Positions 21,141-30,096 are shown, numbered from the stretch's first letter. The stretch: 64,000 bases of DNA from Pseudomonas muyukensis (GCF_019139535.1 NZ_CP077073.1:1500001-1564000); one strand, 5' to 3'. Numbers and translations are program-made. Notes: generated from the sequence alone by a model not told the origin.

Positions 21141-22103
21141 ATGTCCGAGATCATTCAACTTAGCGCAGAGGTCCCGTCCGAACTGGGCGGCCAACGCCTC
21201 GACCAGGTCGCCGCCCAATTGTTCGCCGAGTACTCGCGTTCGCGCCTGTCCTCGTGGATCAAAGATGGCCGCCTGACCGTCGATGGCGCGGTGCTGCGAC
21301 CGCGCGACACCGTCCACAGTGGCTCCATCCTGGCCCTCGAGGCCGAGCAGGAGGCCCAGGGCGAATGGGTGGCTCAGGACATCGAGCTGGACATCGTCTA
21401 TGAAGACGACCAGATCCTGGTGATCAACAAGCCCGCCGGGCTGGTGGTCCACCCGGCGGCTGGCCACCCCGATGGCACCCTGCTCAATGCCCTGCTGCAC
21501 CATGTGCCGGACATCGTCAACGTACCGCGCGCCGGTATCGTGCACCGCCTGGACAAGGACACCACCGGCCTGATGGTGGTGGCCAAGACCCTGCAGGCCC
21601 AGACCAACCTGGTCGACCAGTTGCAAAAGCGCTCGGTCAGCCGCGTTTATGAATGCATCGTGGTGGGCGTGGTGATCGCCGGCGGCAAGATCGACGCCCC
21701 GATCGGCCGCCACGGCGGCGAGCGCCAGCGCATGGCGGTGACCGAGGGCGGCAAGCCGGCGGTCAGCCACTACCGCGTGCTCAAGCGCTTCCGGGCGCAC
21801 ACCCATGTGCGGGTCAAGCTGGAAACCGGCCGCACCCACCAGATCCGCGTGCACATGGCCCATGTCGGTTATCCGCTGGTCGGCGACCAGACCTACGGCG
21901 TGCGCTTCCGCATTCCGCCGGCAGCCAGCGTGGCCATGGTCGAGGCGGTCAAGCACTTCCCGCGTCAGGCCCTGCACGCGCGCTTCCTGGCGCTGGACCA
22001 CCCGACCACCGGCGAGCGCATGGAGTGGAAGTCGGAGCTGCCGGATGACTTCCAGTGGCTGCTGTCGCTGCTCGACCAGGACCGCGAGAGCTTTATCGGA
22101 TGA
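21141..22103 (+). CDS. rluD: 23S rRNA pseudouridine synthase D
   Basis: This 320-aa protein has an N-terminal S4 RNA-binding domain (SRLSSWIKDGRLTVDGAVLR) and a catalytic domain with the motif HRLDKDTTGLMVVAKT, whose aspartate is the nucleophile. It modifies helix 69 uridines of 23S rRNA. Its stop overlaps the pgeF start (ATGA). The bamD-rluD-pgeF-clpB layout is conserved in pseudomonads. Confidence 0.96.
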   Translation: MSEIIQLSAEVPSELGGQRLDQVAAQLFAEYSRSRLSSWIKDGRLTVDGAVLRPRDTVHSGSILALEAEQEAQGEWVAQDIELDIVYEDDQILVINKPAGLVVHPAAGHPDGTLLNALLHHVPDIVNVPRAGIVHRLDKDTTGLMVVAKTLQAQTNLVDQLQKRSVSRVYECIVVGVVIAGGKIDAPIGRHGGERQRMAVTEGGKPAVSHYRVLKRFRAHTHVRVKLETGRTHQIRVHMAHVGYPLVGDQTYGVRFRIPPAASVAMVEAVKHFPRQALHARFLALDHPTTGERMEWKSELPDDFQWLLSLLDQDRESFIG

Positions 22104-22837
22104 ACGGCCTGACCCAGGCGCTGCTCTTTCCCGACTGGCCAGCCCCGGCCACGGTTCGCGCCTGTGTCACCACCCGCGAGGGCGGCGTCAGCTTGCCGCC
22201 CTACGCATCCTTCAATCTCGGTGACCACGTGGGCGACGACCCCATCGCGGTCGCCGAGAACCGCCGTCGCCTCAGCGCCGAGTTCGCCATCCAGCCCGCC
22301 TGGCTCAAGCAGGTGCACGGGTTGGCGGTGGCCGATGCCGATCCCGCCGTGGTGGCCGAGGCTGATGCCAGCTGGACCGACCAGCCCGGTATTGCCTGCA
22401 CCGTGATGACCGCCGATTGCCTGCCTGCGCTGTTCTGCGACCGCGCCGGTACTCGCGTGGCCGCCGCCCATGCCGGCTGGCGCGGGCTGGCCGGGGGCGT
22501 GCTGGAAGCCACCCTTGAGCGCTTGGCGCTGGCGCCTGAAGAGGTGCTGGTGTGGCTGGGCCCGGCCATTGGGCCGCAGGCGTTCGAGGTGGGCCTGGAG
22601 GTGCGCGATGCCTTTACCGCCGTGCATCCCGAGGCCGCCGCAGCCTTTGTCGACGGCGAGCGCCCTGGCAAGCTGATGGCCGACATCTACCAGCTGGCGC
22701 GGATTCGCCTGGCGGCGCGTGGGGTGACTGCCGTTTATGGTGGTGGCTTGTGCACGGTCAGCGATGCGCGGTTCTTCTCTTATCGGCGCACCCCGCAGGG
22801 TGGGCGCTTTGCTTCGCTGGTCTGGTTGCAGCCGTAA
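22100..22837 (+). CDS. pgeF: peptidoglycan editing factor PgeF / YfiH (DUF152, laccase-like)
   Basis: This 245-aa protein carries the family metal site motifs KQVHG (His), MTADCLPALFCD (Cys) and AAHAGWRGLAGG (His). YfiH homologues have been described as purine nucleoside phosphorylases/adenosine deaminases and as a peptidoglycan editing factor; the sequence cannot decide between these. ATG 22100 overlaps the rluD stop. Confidence 0.93.
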   Translation: MNGLTQALLFPDWPAPATVRACVTTREGGVSLPPYASFNLGDHVGDDPIAVAENRRRLSAEFAIQPAWLKQVHGLAVADADPAVVAEADASWTDQPGIACTVMTADCLPALFCDRAGTRVAAAHAGWRGLAGGVLEATLERLALAPEEVLVWLGPAIGPQAFEVGLEVRDAFTAVHPEAAAAFVDGERPGKLMADIYQLARIRLAARGVTAVYGGGLCTVSDARFFSYRRTPQGGRFASLVWLQP

Positions 22838-22841
22838 TGAT

Positions 22842-22944
22842 GCTGGGGGCGCTTTGCGCCCCTTTCGCGACACAAGGCCGCTCCTACAGGGAATCGTGTA
22901 GGAGCGGCCTTGTGTCGCGAAAGGGCTGCAAAGCAGCCCCCAGC
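22842..22944. repeat. REP pair (BIME), near-perfect palindrome
   Basis: GCTGGGGG...GGCCGCTCCTACA and TGTAGGAGCGGCC...CCCCCAGC face each other across a short loop (GGGAATCG). It lies between pgeF and the clpB promoter. Confidence 0.9.
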
Positions 22945-22982
22945 CATCCCCCCGCCTGCTGACCCGCGTCAACCCCGCTACG

Positions 22983-23010
22983 CTTGAATCTTCCAGAATC
23001 ACCCTTATCT
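22983..23010 (+). promoter_or_regulatory. candidate sigma-32 heat-shock promoter of clpB
   Basis: CTTGAA at 22983-22988 matches the sigma-32 -35 consensus. CCTTATCT at 23003-23010, 14 nt later, resembles the -10 consensus CCCCATNT. It lies about 80 nt before the clpB start, where a heat-shock promoter is expected. Confidence 0.6.
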
Positions 23011-23087
23011 ATTGGTCATCTCAGGCAGGTTCTTCATTACAGGTGCTGTCCATCGCTCCGCCTGCCCTTTACAGGAAGGTATCCCCC

Positions 23088-25652
23088 ATGCGAATAGACC
23101 GACTGACCAGCAAGCTGCAACTCGCGTTATCCGATTCCCAATCCCTGGCCGTGGGCATGGACCACCCGGCCATCGAGCCCCTGCACCTGTTGCAGGCGCT
23201 GATCGACCAGCAGGGCGGCTCGATCAAGCCGCTGCTGATGCAGGTCGGCTTCGACGTCAACAGCCTGCGCAAGGCGTTGACCAAAGAGCTCGACCAACTG
23301 CCGAAAATCCAGAACCCCACGGGCGATGTGAACATGTCCCAGGACCTGGCGCGCCTGCTCAACCAGGCCGATCGCCTGGCCCAGCAGAAGGGCGACCAGT
23401 TCATCTCCAGCGAGCTGGTGCTGCTCGCCGCCATGGACGAGAACAGCAAGGTCGGCAAGCTGCTGCTCGGCCAGGGCGTGAGCAAGAAGGCCCTGGAGAA
23501 CGCCATCAACAACCTGCGCGGCGGCGCGGCGGTGAACGACGCCAACGCCGAGGAATCGCGCCAGGCCCTGGACAAGTACACCGTCGACCTGACCAAGCGC
23601 GCCGAGGAAGGCAAGCTCGACCCGGTGATTGGCCGTGACGACGAGATCCGCCGCACCGTGCAGGTGCTGCAGCGCCGTACCAAGAACAACCCGGTGCTGA
23701 TCGGCGAGCCTGGCGTGGGCAAGACCGCCATCGCCGAAGGCCTGGCCCAGCGCATCATCAACGGCGAAGTGCCCGATGGCCTCAAAGGCAAGCGCCTGCT
23801 GGCCCTGGACATGGGTGCGCTGATCGCCGGCGCCAAGTACCGCGGTGAGTTCGAAGAGCGCCTCAAAGGCCTGCTCAACGAGCTGAGCAAGCAGGAAGGC
23901 CAGATCATCCTGTTCATCGACGAACTGCACACCATGGTCGGCGCCGGCAAGGGCGAGGGCGCCATGGACGCTGGCAACATGCTCAAGCCGGCCCTGGCCC
24001 GTGGCGAGCTGCACTGTGTCGGCGCCACCACGCTCAACGAATACCGCCAGTTCATCGAGAAGGACGCAGCCCTGGAGCGCCGCTTCCAGAAGGTGCTGGT
24101 CGAGGAGCCGAGCGAGGAAGACACCATCGCCATCCTGCGCGGCCTGAAAGAACGCTATGAAGTGCACCACAAGGTGGCCATCACCGACGGTGCGATCATC
24201 GCCGCGGCCAAGCTCAGCCACCGCTACATCACTGACCGCCAGCTGCCGGACAAGGCCATCGACCTGATCGACGAAGCCGCCAGCCGCATCCGCATGGAGA
24301 TCGATTCCAAGCCCGAGGTGCTCGACCGCCTCGACCGTCGCCTGATCCAGCTGAAGGTGGAATCCCAGGCGCTGAAGAAGGAAGAAGACGAAGCGGCGAA
24401 GAAGCGCCTGGAAAAACTCACCGAGGAAATCGAGCGCCTGGAGCGCGAGTATTCCGACCTCGAAGAAATCTGGGCCTCGGAAAAAGCCGAGGTACAAGGC
24501 TCGGCGCAGATCCAGCAGAAGATCGAGCAGGCCCGCCAGGAACTGGAAGCCGCCCGCCGCAAGGGTGACCTCAGCCGCATGGCCGAGCTGCAGTACGGGG
24601 TGATCCCGGACCTGGAGCGCAGCCTGCAGATGGTCGACCAGCATGGCAAGAGCGAGAACCAGTTGCTGCGCAACAAGGTGACCGAGGAAGAAATCGCCGA
24701 AGTGGTGTCCAAGTGGACCGGCATCCCGGTGGCCAAGATGCTCGAAGGCGAGCGCGAGAAGCTGCTGAAGATGGAAAGCCTGCTGCATGAGCGGGTGATT
24801 GGCCAGGACGAAGCGGTGACCGCCGTGGCCAACGCCGTGCGCCGTTCCCGCGCCGGGCTGTCCGACCCGAACCGCCCGAGCGGCTCGTTCCTGTTCCTCG
24901 GGCCCACCGGGGTGGGCAAGACCGAGCTGTGCAAGGCGCTGGCCGAGTTCCTGTTCGACACCGAAGAGGCCATGGTGCGCATCGACATGTCCGAGTTCAT
25001 GGAGAAACACTCCGTGGCTCGCCTGATCGGCGCCCCGCCAGGCTATGTGGGCTATGAGGAGGGGGGCTACCTGACCGAGGCCGTGCGCCGCAAGCCGTAC
25101 TCGGTGGTGCTGCTCGACGAGGTGGAGAAAGCCCACCCGGATGTGTTCAACGTGTTGCTGCAGGTGCTGGAAGACGGCCGCCTGACCGACAGCCATGGCC
25201 GCACCGTGGACTTTCGCAACACCGTGATCGTGATGACCTCCAACCTGGGCTCGGCGCAGATCCAGGAACTGGCCGGTGACCGCGAGGCACAGCGTGCGGC
25301 GGTGATGGACGCGGTGGGCGCGCACTTCCGGCCGGAGTTCATCAACCGCATCGACGAAGTGGTGGTGTTCGAGCCGCTGGGCCGCGAGCAGATCGCCGGC
25401 ATCACCGAGATCCAGCTGGGTCGCCTGCGGGGTCGCCTGGCCGAGCGCGAGTTGAGCCTGAGCCTGAGCCCGGAGGCGTTGGACAAGCTGATCGCCGTCG
25501 GTTACGACCCGGTGTACGGCGCACGGCCACTCAAGCGCGCGATCCAGCGTTGGATCGAGAACCCGCTGGCGCAGTTGATACTGTCTGGCGAGTTCCTGCC
25601 TGGCGCGGCGATCACTGCGAAGGTGCAGGGCGAGGAAATCGTCTTCGCCTGA
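23088..25652 (+). CDS. clpB: ATP-dependent disaggregase ClpB
   Basis: This 854-aa Hsp100 chaperone has an N-terminal Clp repeat domain, the first AAA+ domain with Walker A GEPGVGKT (206-213), a coiled-coil middle domain (about 410-525, rich in E/K/R/L), and the second AAA+ domain with Walker A GPTGVGKT (605-612). No ClpP-binding loop is seen, as expected. It resolves aggregates with DnaK. AGGAAGG supports ATG 23088 over the in-frame ATG 45 nt upstream. A terminator follows. Confidence 0.98.
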   Translation: MRIDRLTSKLQLALSDSQSLAVGMDHPAIEPLHLLQALIDQQGGSIKPLLMQVGFDVNSLRKALTKELDQLPKIQNPTGDVNMSQDLARLLNQADRLAQQKGDQFISSELVLLAAMDENSKVGKLLLGQGVSKKALENAINNLRGGAAVNDANAEESRQALDKYTVDLTKRAEEGKLDPVIGRDDEIRRTVQVLQRRTKNNPVLIGEPGVGKTAIAEGLAQRIINGEVPDGLKGKRLLALDMGALIAGAKYRGEFEERLKGLLNELSKQEGQIILFIDELHTMVGAGKGEGAMDAGNMLKPALARGELHCVGATTLNEYRQFIEKDAALERRFQKVLVEEPSEEDTIAILRGLKERYEVHHKVAITDGAIIAAAKLSHRYITDRQLPDKAIDLIDEAASRIRMEIDSKPEVLDRLDRRLIQLKVESQALKKEEDEAAKKRLEKLTEEIERLEREYSDLEEIWASEKAEVQGSAQIQQKIEQARQELEAARRKGDLSRMAELQYGVIPDLERSLQMVDQHGKSENQLLRNKVTEEEIAEVVSKWTGIPVAKMLEGEREKLLKMESLLHERVIGQDEAVTAVANAVRRSRAGLSDPNRPSGSFLFLGPTGVGKTELCKALAEFLFDTEEAMVRIDMSEFMEKHSVARLIGAPPGYVGYEEGGYLTEAVRRKPYSVVLLDEVEKAHPDVFNVLLQVLEDGRLTDSHGRTVDFRNTVIVMTSNLGSAQIQELAGDREAQRAAVMDAVGAHFRPEFINRIDEVVVFEPLGREQIAGITEIQLGRLRGRLAERELSLSLSPEALDKLIAVGYDPVYGARPLKRAIQRWIENPLAQLILSGEFLPGAAITAKVQGEEIVFA

Positions 25653-25670
25653 TCACGGCGGTCGTTGAAG

Positions 25671-25695
25671 AGCCCCGCGAAAGCGGGGCTTTTTT
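25671..25695 (+). terminator. clpB terminator
   Basis: AGCCCCGC-GAAA-GCGGGGCT followed by TTTTTT, 19 nt after the clpB stop. Confidence 0.95.
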
Positions 25696-25790
25696 ATGTG
25701 GGTTGTCCCGACGCTATCACGGGGCAGGCAGCGCAAACCCCTGATTTTCCGGCTTCCAAGCTAACTTGCTGAAAATTTTGAAAAAAGTGC

Positions 25791-25819
25791 TTGCACAAAA
25801 TTCGGAGTGCCCCTAATAT
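25791..25819 (+). promoter_or_regulatory. upstream tRNA-cluster promoter P1
   Basis: TTGCAC (25791-25796) and TAATAT (25814-25819) are spaced by 17 nt, with an A/T-rich stretch upstream and a GC-rich discriminator (CGCCCCGC) after the -10. That is typical of stable-RNA promoters under stringent control. Confidence 0.65.
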
Positions 25820-25873
25820 TCGCCCCGCTGTCAGGCACTGAGCGAATCACCAGCAACATCGGAGATCGCAAAA

Positions 25874-25895
25874 CAACTTACAAATCAGTAAGTTG
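25874..25895. promoter_or_regulatory. 8-bp inverted repeat between the two tRNA promoters
   Basis: CAACTTAC-AAATCA-GTAAGTTG is a perfect 8-bp stem with a 6-nt loop, ending 15 bp before the -35 box of P2. It could be an operator or an RNA hairpin in the P1 transcript; the role is unknown. Confidence 0.45.
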
Positions 25896-25910
25896 AACGA
25901 AAAAAAGTGG

Positions 25911-25938
25911 TTGACAAGCAAAACGAAGAATGTAGAAT
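25911..25938 (+). promoter_or_regulatory. proximal tRNA-cluster promoter P2
   Basis: TTGACA (25911-25916) and TAGAAT (25933-25938) with 16-nt spacing form a near-consensus sigma-70 promoter about 95 nt before tRNA-Asn. Confidence 0.8.
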
Positions 25939-26033
25939 AGCCGGCCTCAGCAGCGACAACGCGAAAGCGAAGCAGCTAAAGAGTTCGAAGCTAACACAGA
26001 CTTCGAAGCAGTAAAGATGTACCGAAGTTCAGT

Positions 26034-26109
26034 TCCGCGATAGCTCAGTCGGTAGAGCAAATGACTGTTAATCATTGGGTCCCTGGTTCGAGTCCAGGTC
26101 GCGGAGCCA
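26034..26109 (+). tRNA. tRNA-Asn (GTT)
   Basis: A 76-nt cloverleaf with encoded CCA. The acceptor TCCGCGA pairs with TCGCGGA and the anticodon loop CTGTTAA gives GTT. It is the first gene of a three-tRNA transcript. Confidence 0.98.
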
Positions 26110-26113
26110 ATCT

Positions 26114-26190
26114 CGGGGTGTAGCGCAGTCCGGTAGCGCGCCTGCTTTGGGAGCAGGATGTCAGGAGTTCGAATCCCCTCACCCCGACCA
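26114..26190 (+). tRNA. tRNA-Pro (TGG)
   Basis: A 77-nt cloverleaf with CCA. The acceptor CGGGGTG pairs with CACCCCG and the anticodon loop TTTGGGA gives TGG. It lies 4 nt after tRNA-Asn. Confidence 0.97.
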
Positions 26191-26196
26191 TTTTCC

Positions 26197-26272
26197 GGGT
26201 CGTTAGCTCAGTTGGTAGAGCAGTTGGCTTTTAACCAATTGGTCGTAGGTTCGAATCCTACACGACCCACCA
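26197..26272 (+). tRNA. tRNA-Lys (TTT)
   Basis: A 76-nt cloverleaf with CCA. The acceptor GGGTCGT pairs with ACGACCC and the anticodon loop CTTTTAA gives TTT. It is the last gene of the cluster. Confidence 0.98.
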
Positions 26273-26277
26273 TGTAA

Positions 26278-26310
26278 AAAGGGCATCTCGACTGAGATGC
26301 CCTTTTTCTT
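26278..26310 (+). terminator. tRNA cluster terminator
   Basis: AAAGGGCATCTC-GACT-GAGATGCCCTTT followed by TTCTTTT, directly after tRNA-Lys. Confidence 0.93.
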
Positions 26311-26375
26311 TTGCCCGCGATTTATCTCCCCGCCCTTTGCTACCCTGTGGCCTCTGCCCGCAGGAGCGCCCGTGC

Positions 26376-26912
26376 ATGCCACTCAAAGCCCGTGTTTTCA
26401 TCGCCACCAGCCTGGATGGCTACATCGCCCGTGAAGATGGCGGCCTCGATTGGTTGATGGGCGCCACCCAGTCTGCTGACGACCATGGCTACGCCGGGTT
26501 CATGGCGGGTGTCGATACGCTGGTAATGGGGCGCGGGACTTTCGACAAGGTCATGACCTTTGGCGAGTGGCCGTATCCGGATACGCGGGTGGTGGTGGTC
26601 AGCAGTACCCTCGAGGCGCTGCCCAGGGGTGTGCCAGAGCGCGTCGAGTTGCACCCGGGGCCGATCCCGGTGTTGCTCGAGCACCTGCAGGCCACGGGCG
26701 CGAAGAGCCTGTACCTGGATGGCGGCAAGCTGATTCAGGGGTTCTTGCGTGAGGGGTTGGTGGACGAGCTGACCATCACCCGCATTCCCGTGCTGCTGGG
26801 GCAGGGGATACCGTTGTTCGGTGATTTGGCGAAGGATGTGCCGTTGCAGCACATGAGGACGACCAGCTACGCGAGTGGGTTCGTGCAGAGCACGTATCGC
26901 GTGGTCCGTTGA
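26376..26912 (+). CDS. RibD C-terminal / dihydrofolate reductase-like protein
   Basis: This 178-aa protein has a DHFR-like RibD-C fold: it begins MPLKARVFIATSLDGYIAR, continues with VDTLVMGRGTFDKV, and ends VPLQHMRTTSYASGFVQSTYRV. Such stand-alone proteins are NADPH-dependent reductases of unknown substrate. ATG 26376 has CAGGAGCG upstream. The 3' third of the gene and the following REP are duplicated in tandem just downstream. Confidence 0.88.
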   Translation: MPLKARVFIATSLDGYIAREDGGLDWLMGATQSADDHGYAGFMAGVDTLVMGRGTFDKVMTFGEWPYPDTRVVVVSSTLEALPRGVPERVELHPGPIPVLLEHLQATGAKSLYLDGGKLIQGFLREGLVDELTITRIPVLLGQGIPLFGDLAKDVPLQHMRTTSYASGFVQSTYRVVR

Positions 26913-26964
26913 ATGGCTGGGGCCGCTTTGCGGCCCTATCGCGACACAAGGCCGCTCCTACAGG
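26729..26964. repeat. 236-bp tandem duplication, original copy
   Basis: This segment covers the last ~180 nt of the RibD-C gene plus a half-REP. It recurs at 26986-27221 with two substitutions that I can see (TTGCGTGAGG against TTGCGCGAGG, TACGCGAGTG against TACGAGAGTG). The period is 257 bp. Confidence 0.95.
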
Positions 26965-26985
26965 GGGACGCGATCGTCTGTAGGG

Positions 26986-27169
26986 GCTGATTCAGGGGTT
27001 CTTGCGCGAGGGGTTGGTGGACGAGCTGACCATCACCCGCATTCCCGTGCTGCTGGGGCAGGGGATACCGTTGTTCGGTGATTTGGCGAAGGATGTGCCG
27101 TTGCAGCACATGAGGACGACCAGCTACGAGAGTGGGTTCGTGCAGAGCACGTATCGCGTGGTCCGTTGA
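26986..27169 (+). pseudogene. duplicated 3' fragment of the RibD-C gene
   Basis: The duplicated segment encodes the last ~60 residues of the protein (from LIQGFLREGLVDEL to QSTYRVVR and stop) without a start codon or ribosome binding site. It is a dead copy. One substitution changes an Ala to Glu (SYASG to SYESG). Confidence 0.9.
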
Positions 27170-27221
27170 ATGGCTGGGGCCGCTTTGCGGCCCTATCGCG
27201 ACACAAGGCCGCTCCTACAGG
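26986..27221. repeat. 236-bp tandem duplication, second copy
   Basis: Second copy of 26729-26964. The two copies are separated by 21 bp that look like the remains of a REP-pair loop (GACGCGATCGTCTGTAGG). Confidence 0.95.
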
Positions 27222-27283
27222 CGATCGCATCCCCCTGTAGGAGCGGCCTTGTGTCGCGAAAGGGCTGCGCAGCAGCCCCAGGA
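27174..27283. repeat. REP pair (BIME)
   Basis: GGGGCCGC...GGCCGCTCCTACA faces TGTAGGAGCGGCC...GGGGCTGC arms, located between the duplicated fragment and ndh. Its left arm is part of the duplicated segment. Confidence 0.88.
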
Positions 27284-27293
27284 TCTCAAGATC

Positions 27294-28589
27294 TCAGTGC
27301 AGCTTCAGACGCGGCTCGGTCCCCCGGCCAATCTTGCTACCCAGCATCATCATCGCCGTGCGGAAGAACCCATACAGCGCCATCTGGTGCATGCGGTACA
27401 GCGACACATAGAACATCCGCGCCAACCAGCCCTCCAGCTTCACGCTGCCCATCAGGTTACCCATCAGGTTACCCACCGCCGAGAACCGCGACAGCGACAC
27501 CAGCGAGCCGTAGTCCTTGTACTCGTAGCTCGGCAGCGCCTTGTTCTCCAGGCGCGCCTTCAGGCTCTTGGCCAGCAAGGACGCCTGCTGGTGCGCGGCC
27601 TGGGCCCGTGGCGGCACGTTGCGGTCGCTGCCCGGCTGCGGGCAGGCGGCGCAGTCGCCGAAGGCGAAGATGTTGTCGTCCAGGGTGGTCTGCAAGGTTG
27701 GGCGCACCACCAGCTGGTTGATGCGGTTGGTCTCCAGGCCATCGATGTCCTTGAGGAAGCCCGGCGCGCGAATGCCCGCCGCCCATACCTTGAGGCTGGC
27801 TTGAATCACTTCGCCCGAGGCGGTCTTCAGGCCATCGGCTGTCACTTCGCTGACCGCGGCGTTGGTCATCACCGTCACCCCGAGCTTTTCCAGGGTCTTG
27901 TGCACCGGCACGCTGATGCGCTCCGGCAGTGCCGGCAACACCCGCGGGCCCGCTTCGATGATAGTGATGTGCATGTCTTTGGGCTGGATCTTGTCCAGGC
28001 CATAGGCTGCCAGCTCGTGCGCCGCGTTGTGCAGCTCGGCCGCCAGCTCCACGCCGGTGGCGCCAGCGCCGACGATGGCCACGCTGATCTGCTCGCTGGC
28101 CACGTCGCCCGCGTGGGCACGCAGGTAGTGGTTGAGCAACTGCTGATGGAAGCGCTCGGCCTGCTTGCGGCTGTCGAGGAACAGGCAGTGCTGCGCCGCG
28201 CCCAGGGTGCCGAAGTCGTTGGTGTTGCTGCCCACGGCGATCACCAGGGTGTCGTAGCCGAGGGTGCGCGCAGGCAGCAGCTCGTGGCCCTCGTCGTCGA
28301 GGGTCGCGGCCAGCTGGATCTGTTTGCCTTCGCGGTCCAGGCCGCTCATGCGACCCATCTGGAAGTTGAAGTGGTTCCACTTGGCCTGGGCCACGTAGTT
28401 CAGTTCGTCTTCCGAGGAGTTCAGCGAGCCGGCTGCCACTTCGTGCAGCAGCGGCTTCCAGATGTGCGTCAGGTTGGCATCAACCAGGGTGATCTCGGCC
28501 TGTTTGCGCTTGCCCAGGCTTTTACCCAGGCGGGTCGCCAGTTCCAGGCCGCCGGCGCCGCCGCCGACAATCACGATGCGATGAGTCAT
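27294..28589 (-). CDS. ndh: NADH dehydrogenase, type II (NDH-2)
   Basis: This 431-aa flavoprotein oxidises NADH and reduces quinone without pumping protons. An N-terminal FAD motif (IVIVGGGAGGLELA) and a second Rossmann motif for NADH (VAIVGAGATGVELAAE) are visible. The quinone-site signature near FAFGDCAACPQPG and an amphipathic C-terminal segment for membrane attachment are also present. The 12-bp unit coding GNLM is repeated (GNLMGNLMG, about 27451-27475), which may be native. Confidence 0.94.
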   Translation of the reverse strand: MTHRIVIVGGGAGGLELATRLGKSLGKRKQAEITLVDANLTHIWKPLLHEVAAGSLNSSEDELNYVAQAKWNHFNFQMGRMSGLDREGKQIQLAATLDDEGHELLPARTLGYDTLVIAVGSNTNDFGTLGAAQHCLFLDSRKQAERFHQQLLNHYLRAHAGDVASEQISVAIVGAGATGVELAAELHNAAHELAAYGLDKIQPKDMHITIIEAGPRVLPALPERISVPVHKTLEKLGVTVMTNAAVSEVTADGLKTASGEVIQASLKVWAAGIRAPGFLKDIDGLETNRINQLVVRPTLQTTLDDNIFAFGDCAACPQPGSDRNVPPRAQAAHQQASLLAKSLKARLENKALPSYEYKDYGSLVSLSRFSAVGNLMGNLMGSVKLEGWLARMFYVSLYRMHQMALYGFFRTAMMMLGSKIGRGTEPRLKLH

Positions 28590-28673
28590 GGGGATATCTC
28601 ACAAGTTTTACGGAATTCGTGGGCACAAGGCCCGGCAGCATCCGGCACGAGGGGTGGGCGAGCGCAAGGCAGC

Positions 28674-28847
28674 TCATAGCACCAGTCCACTCAGCAGGCG
28701 GCTCAACAGGCCCAGACCGATGGTCACGGCCACCACCAGCAACAGGAGCAGCCATGGCCGGAAGGGCCGGCGCTCGACTTGATGCTGGGGGGCGCTCAGA
28801 TACTCATCGACGCGACGCTGATCTTCAGGATTCAGGCGGCTGGTCAT
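28674..28847 (-). CDS. DUF3094 family small membrane protein
   Basis: This 57-aa protein begins MTSRLNPEDQRRVDEYLSAP and ends in one membrane helix (WLLLLLVVAVTIGLGLLSRL). It matches the Pseudomonas DUF3094 family as I remember it. The function is unknown. The open frame extends further upstream, but the conserved start is ATG 28847. It lies upstream of ndh on the same strand. Confidence 0.85.
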   Translation of the reverse strand: MTSRLNPEDQRRVDEYLSAPQHQVERRPFRPWLLLLLVVAVTIGLGLLSRLLSGLVL

Positions 28848-28979
28848 GGTGGGCCTCGTCAGATAGACGTTCGTGACTGCGTGTACGCCACAGCGGCCAC
28901 GCAAACGCATGGATCGAATGATAATGCTTTCTATCCCTGGCGCCGAGTGTACGTGATCGCAAAGACACCCGGCACTGGA

Positions 28980-29609
28980 TCAAAGACTGATGCCAACGTC
29001 GAACACGATGCTGCGCCCCAGGTTGCCGCGTAGAAAGTCCGGCGCATCCGGGTGGGCGAACAGCACCCGGGCAAAGGTCGGCCCCACCAGCGACAACGAC
29101 CGCCAGCCCTGGCGCAGGTACTCGGTGGGCGGTGGGAAATGGCTGTTGAGGTCGAGCACCTCGCGCTTGAGGCTGGCGAAGGCGATGATGTCCAGCTCGC
29201 CCAGGTCGAGCCCGCGCTCGCGGTAGTTGTGCGACTTCTTGCGCAAGGTCGGCGCCAGGCGCCCGAGCAGCTCCTGGGCACTGATGCGCCGGGGCCGCTG
29301 CTCGCGGCGCACCAGCTGGGCCAGGGAAAACGCGCTGCGCCGGCGTTGCAGTTCCTCGCGCCACTCGTCGTTGAGCCGGCGGCCCTCGTCGAGCACGAAA
29401 AACACCTCGAACGCCGCGTCGCGGAACAGCACATCCGGCGGCTCCTGCCCGGCCGGGGTGAAGTCTTCGCTGCGGTAGGGGATGTTCAAGCCTTGCAGCA
29501 GGCGCTGGCACACCCAACGCTCACGCTCCCATTTGCGGGCATTGGACAGGAACGCATTGGCTTGCTCGGCCTGGATGGTAAGCAGGCGCAGGTAGTCTGA
29601 GTCATCCAT
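28980..29609 (-). CDS. DUF1780 protein, putative PD-(D/E)XK-type phosphodiesterase
   Basis: This 209-aa protein has the nuclease-like core PPDVLFRDAAFEVFFV (PD...ExF), which fits the DUF1780 family proposed to have a PD-(D/E)XK fold. The substrate is unknown. It starts at ATG 29609, with the N-terminus MDDSDYLRLL. Confidence 0.8.
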   Translation of the reverse strand: MDDSDYLRLLTIQAEQANAFLSNARKWERERWVCQRLLQGLNIPYRSEDFTPAGQEPPDVLFRDAAFEVFFVLDEGRRLNDEWREELQRRRSAFSLAQLVRREQRPRRISAQELLGRLAPTLRKKSHNYRERGLDLGELDIIAFASLKREVLDLNSHFPPPTEYLRQGWRSLSLVGPTFARVLFAHPDAPDFLRGNLGRSIVFDVGISL

Positions 29610-29664
29610 GGGGACAAGCTTAGTCGCTAATTGATGACGGTAAGATGCTGTTTGTGCGTGGGAA

Positions 29665-30096
29665 TCAGCCCAGCACCAGCCATTGCTGGACCACGCCCAG
29701 CAGATGCAGCAGCCCACCGCCCAGGCAGATCGCCGAACTGACCGCGATGAAACGCCGGCTGCGCCCGGTGCCGGCCAGCGCCAGCGGCCCCAGCAGGCCC
29801 CGGGCCAGGTACACCAGGGTAATCAGGCAGATCACCGGCAAGAGTAAAGGTAACGGTCGGATCAGCCCGGCCGCCGACAACGCATAGGCCGACCAGACGA
29901 GCAGTATCGCCGCGATCGCTGCGGTGACCAGGGCCGGGTAGGCGCGCCCTTGTTCCGCCGCCCTGGCCATGCGCTCGCCGGCACCGAACAAGCGGTACCA
30001 GCGCGGGCCAACGGCGATCACCGCCAGGTGCAGCACGCTGGCGATGGCGCTGAACGCCGCGCCGAGCAGCAGTGGCAGGTTAAGTCCTTCAGGCAT
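29665..30096 (-). CDS. conserved inner membrane protein, four helices
   Basis: This 143-aa protein has four hydrophobic segments (about 8-27, 58-75, 79-100 and 118-140) and no signal for export. I do not recognise a functional family. The start is placed at Met in MPEGLNLPLL (30096); an upstream Met at 30114 is possible. It is divergent from the CbiM-like permease gene. Confidence 0.7.
   Translation of the reverse strand: MPEGLNLPLLLGAAFSAIASVLHLAVIAVGPRWYRLFGAGERMARAAEQGRAYPALVTAAIAAILLVWSAYALSAAGLIRPLPLLLPVICLITLVYLARGLLGPLALAGTGRSRRFIAVSSAICLGGGLLHLLGVVQQWLVLG

Noticed and set aside
23127..25325. 732-codon ORF antisense to clpB
   Set aside because: Shadow of clpB, which is complete and recognised.
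27450..27475. In-frame 12-bp tandem repeat in ndh as a recent mutation
   Set aside because: GNLMGNLMG may be the normal sequence of the Pseudomonas enzyme; without an alignment it cannot be called a change.
27132..28679. 515-codon plus-strand ORF over ndh
   Set aside because: Antisense to ndh and starting inside a REP; no coding features.
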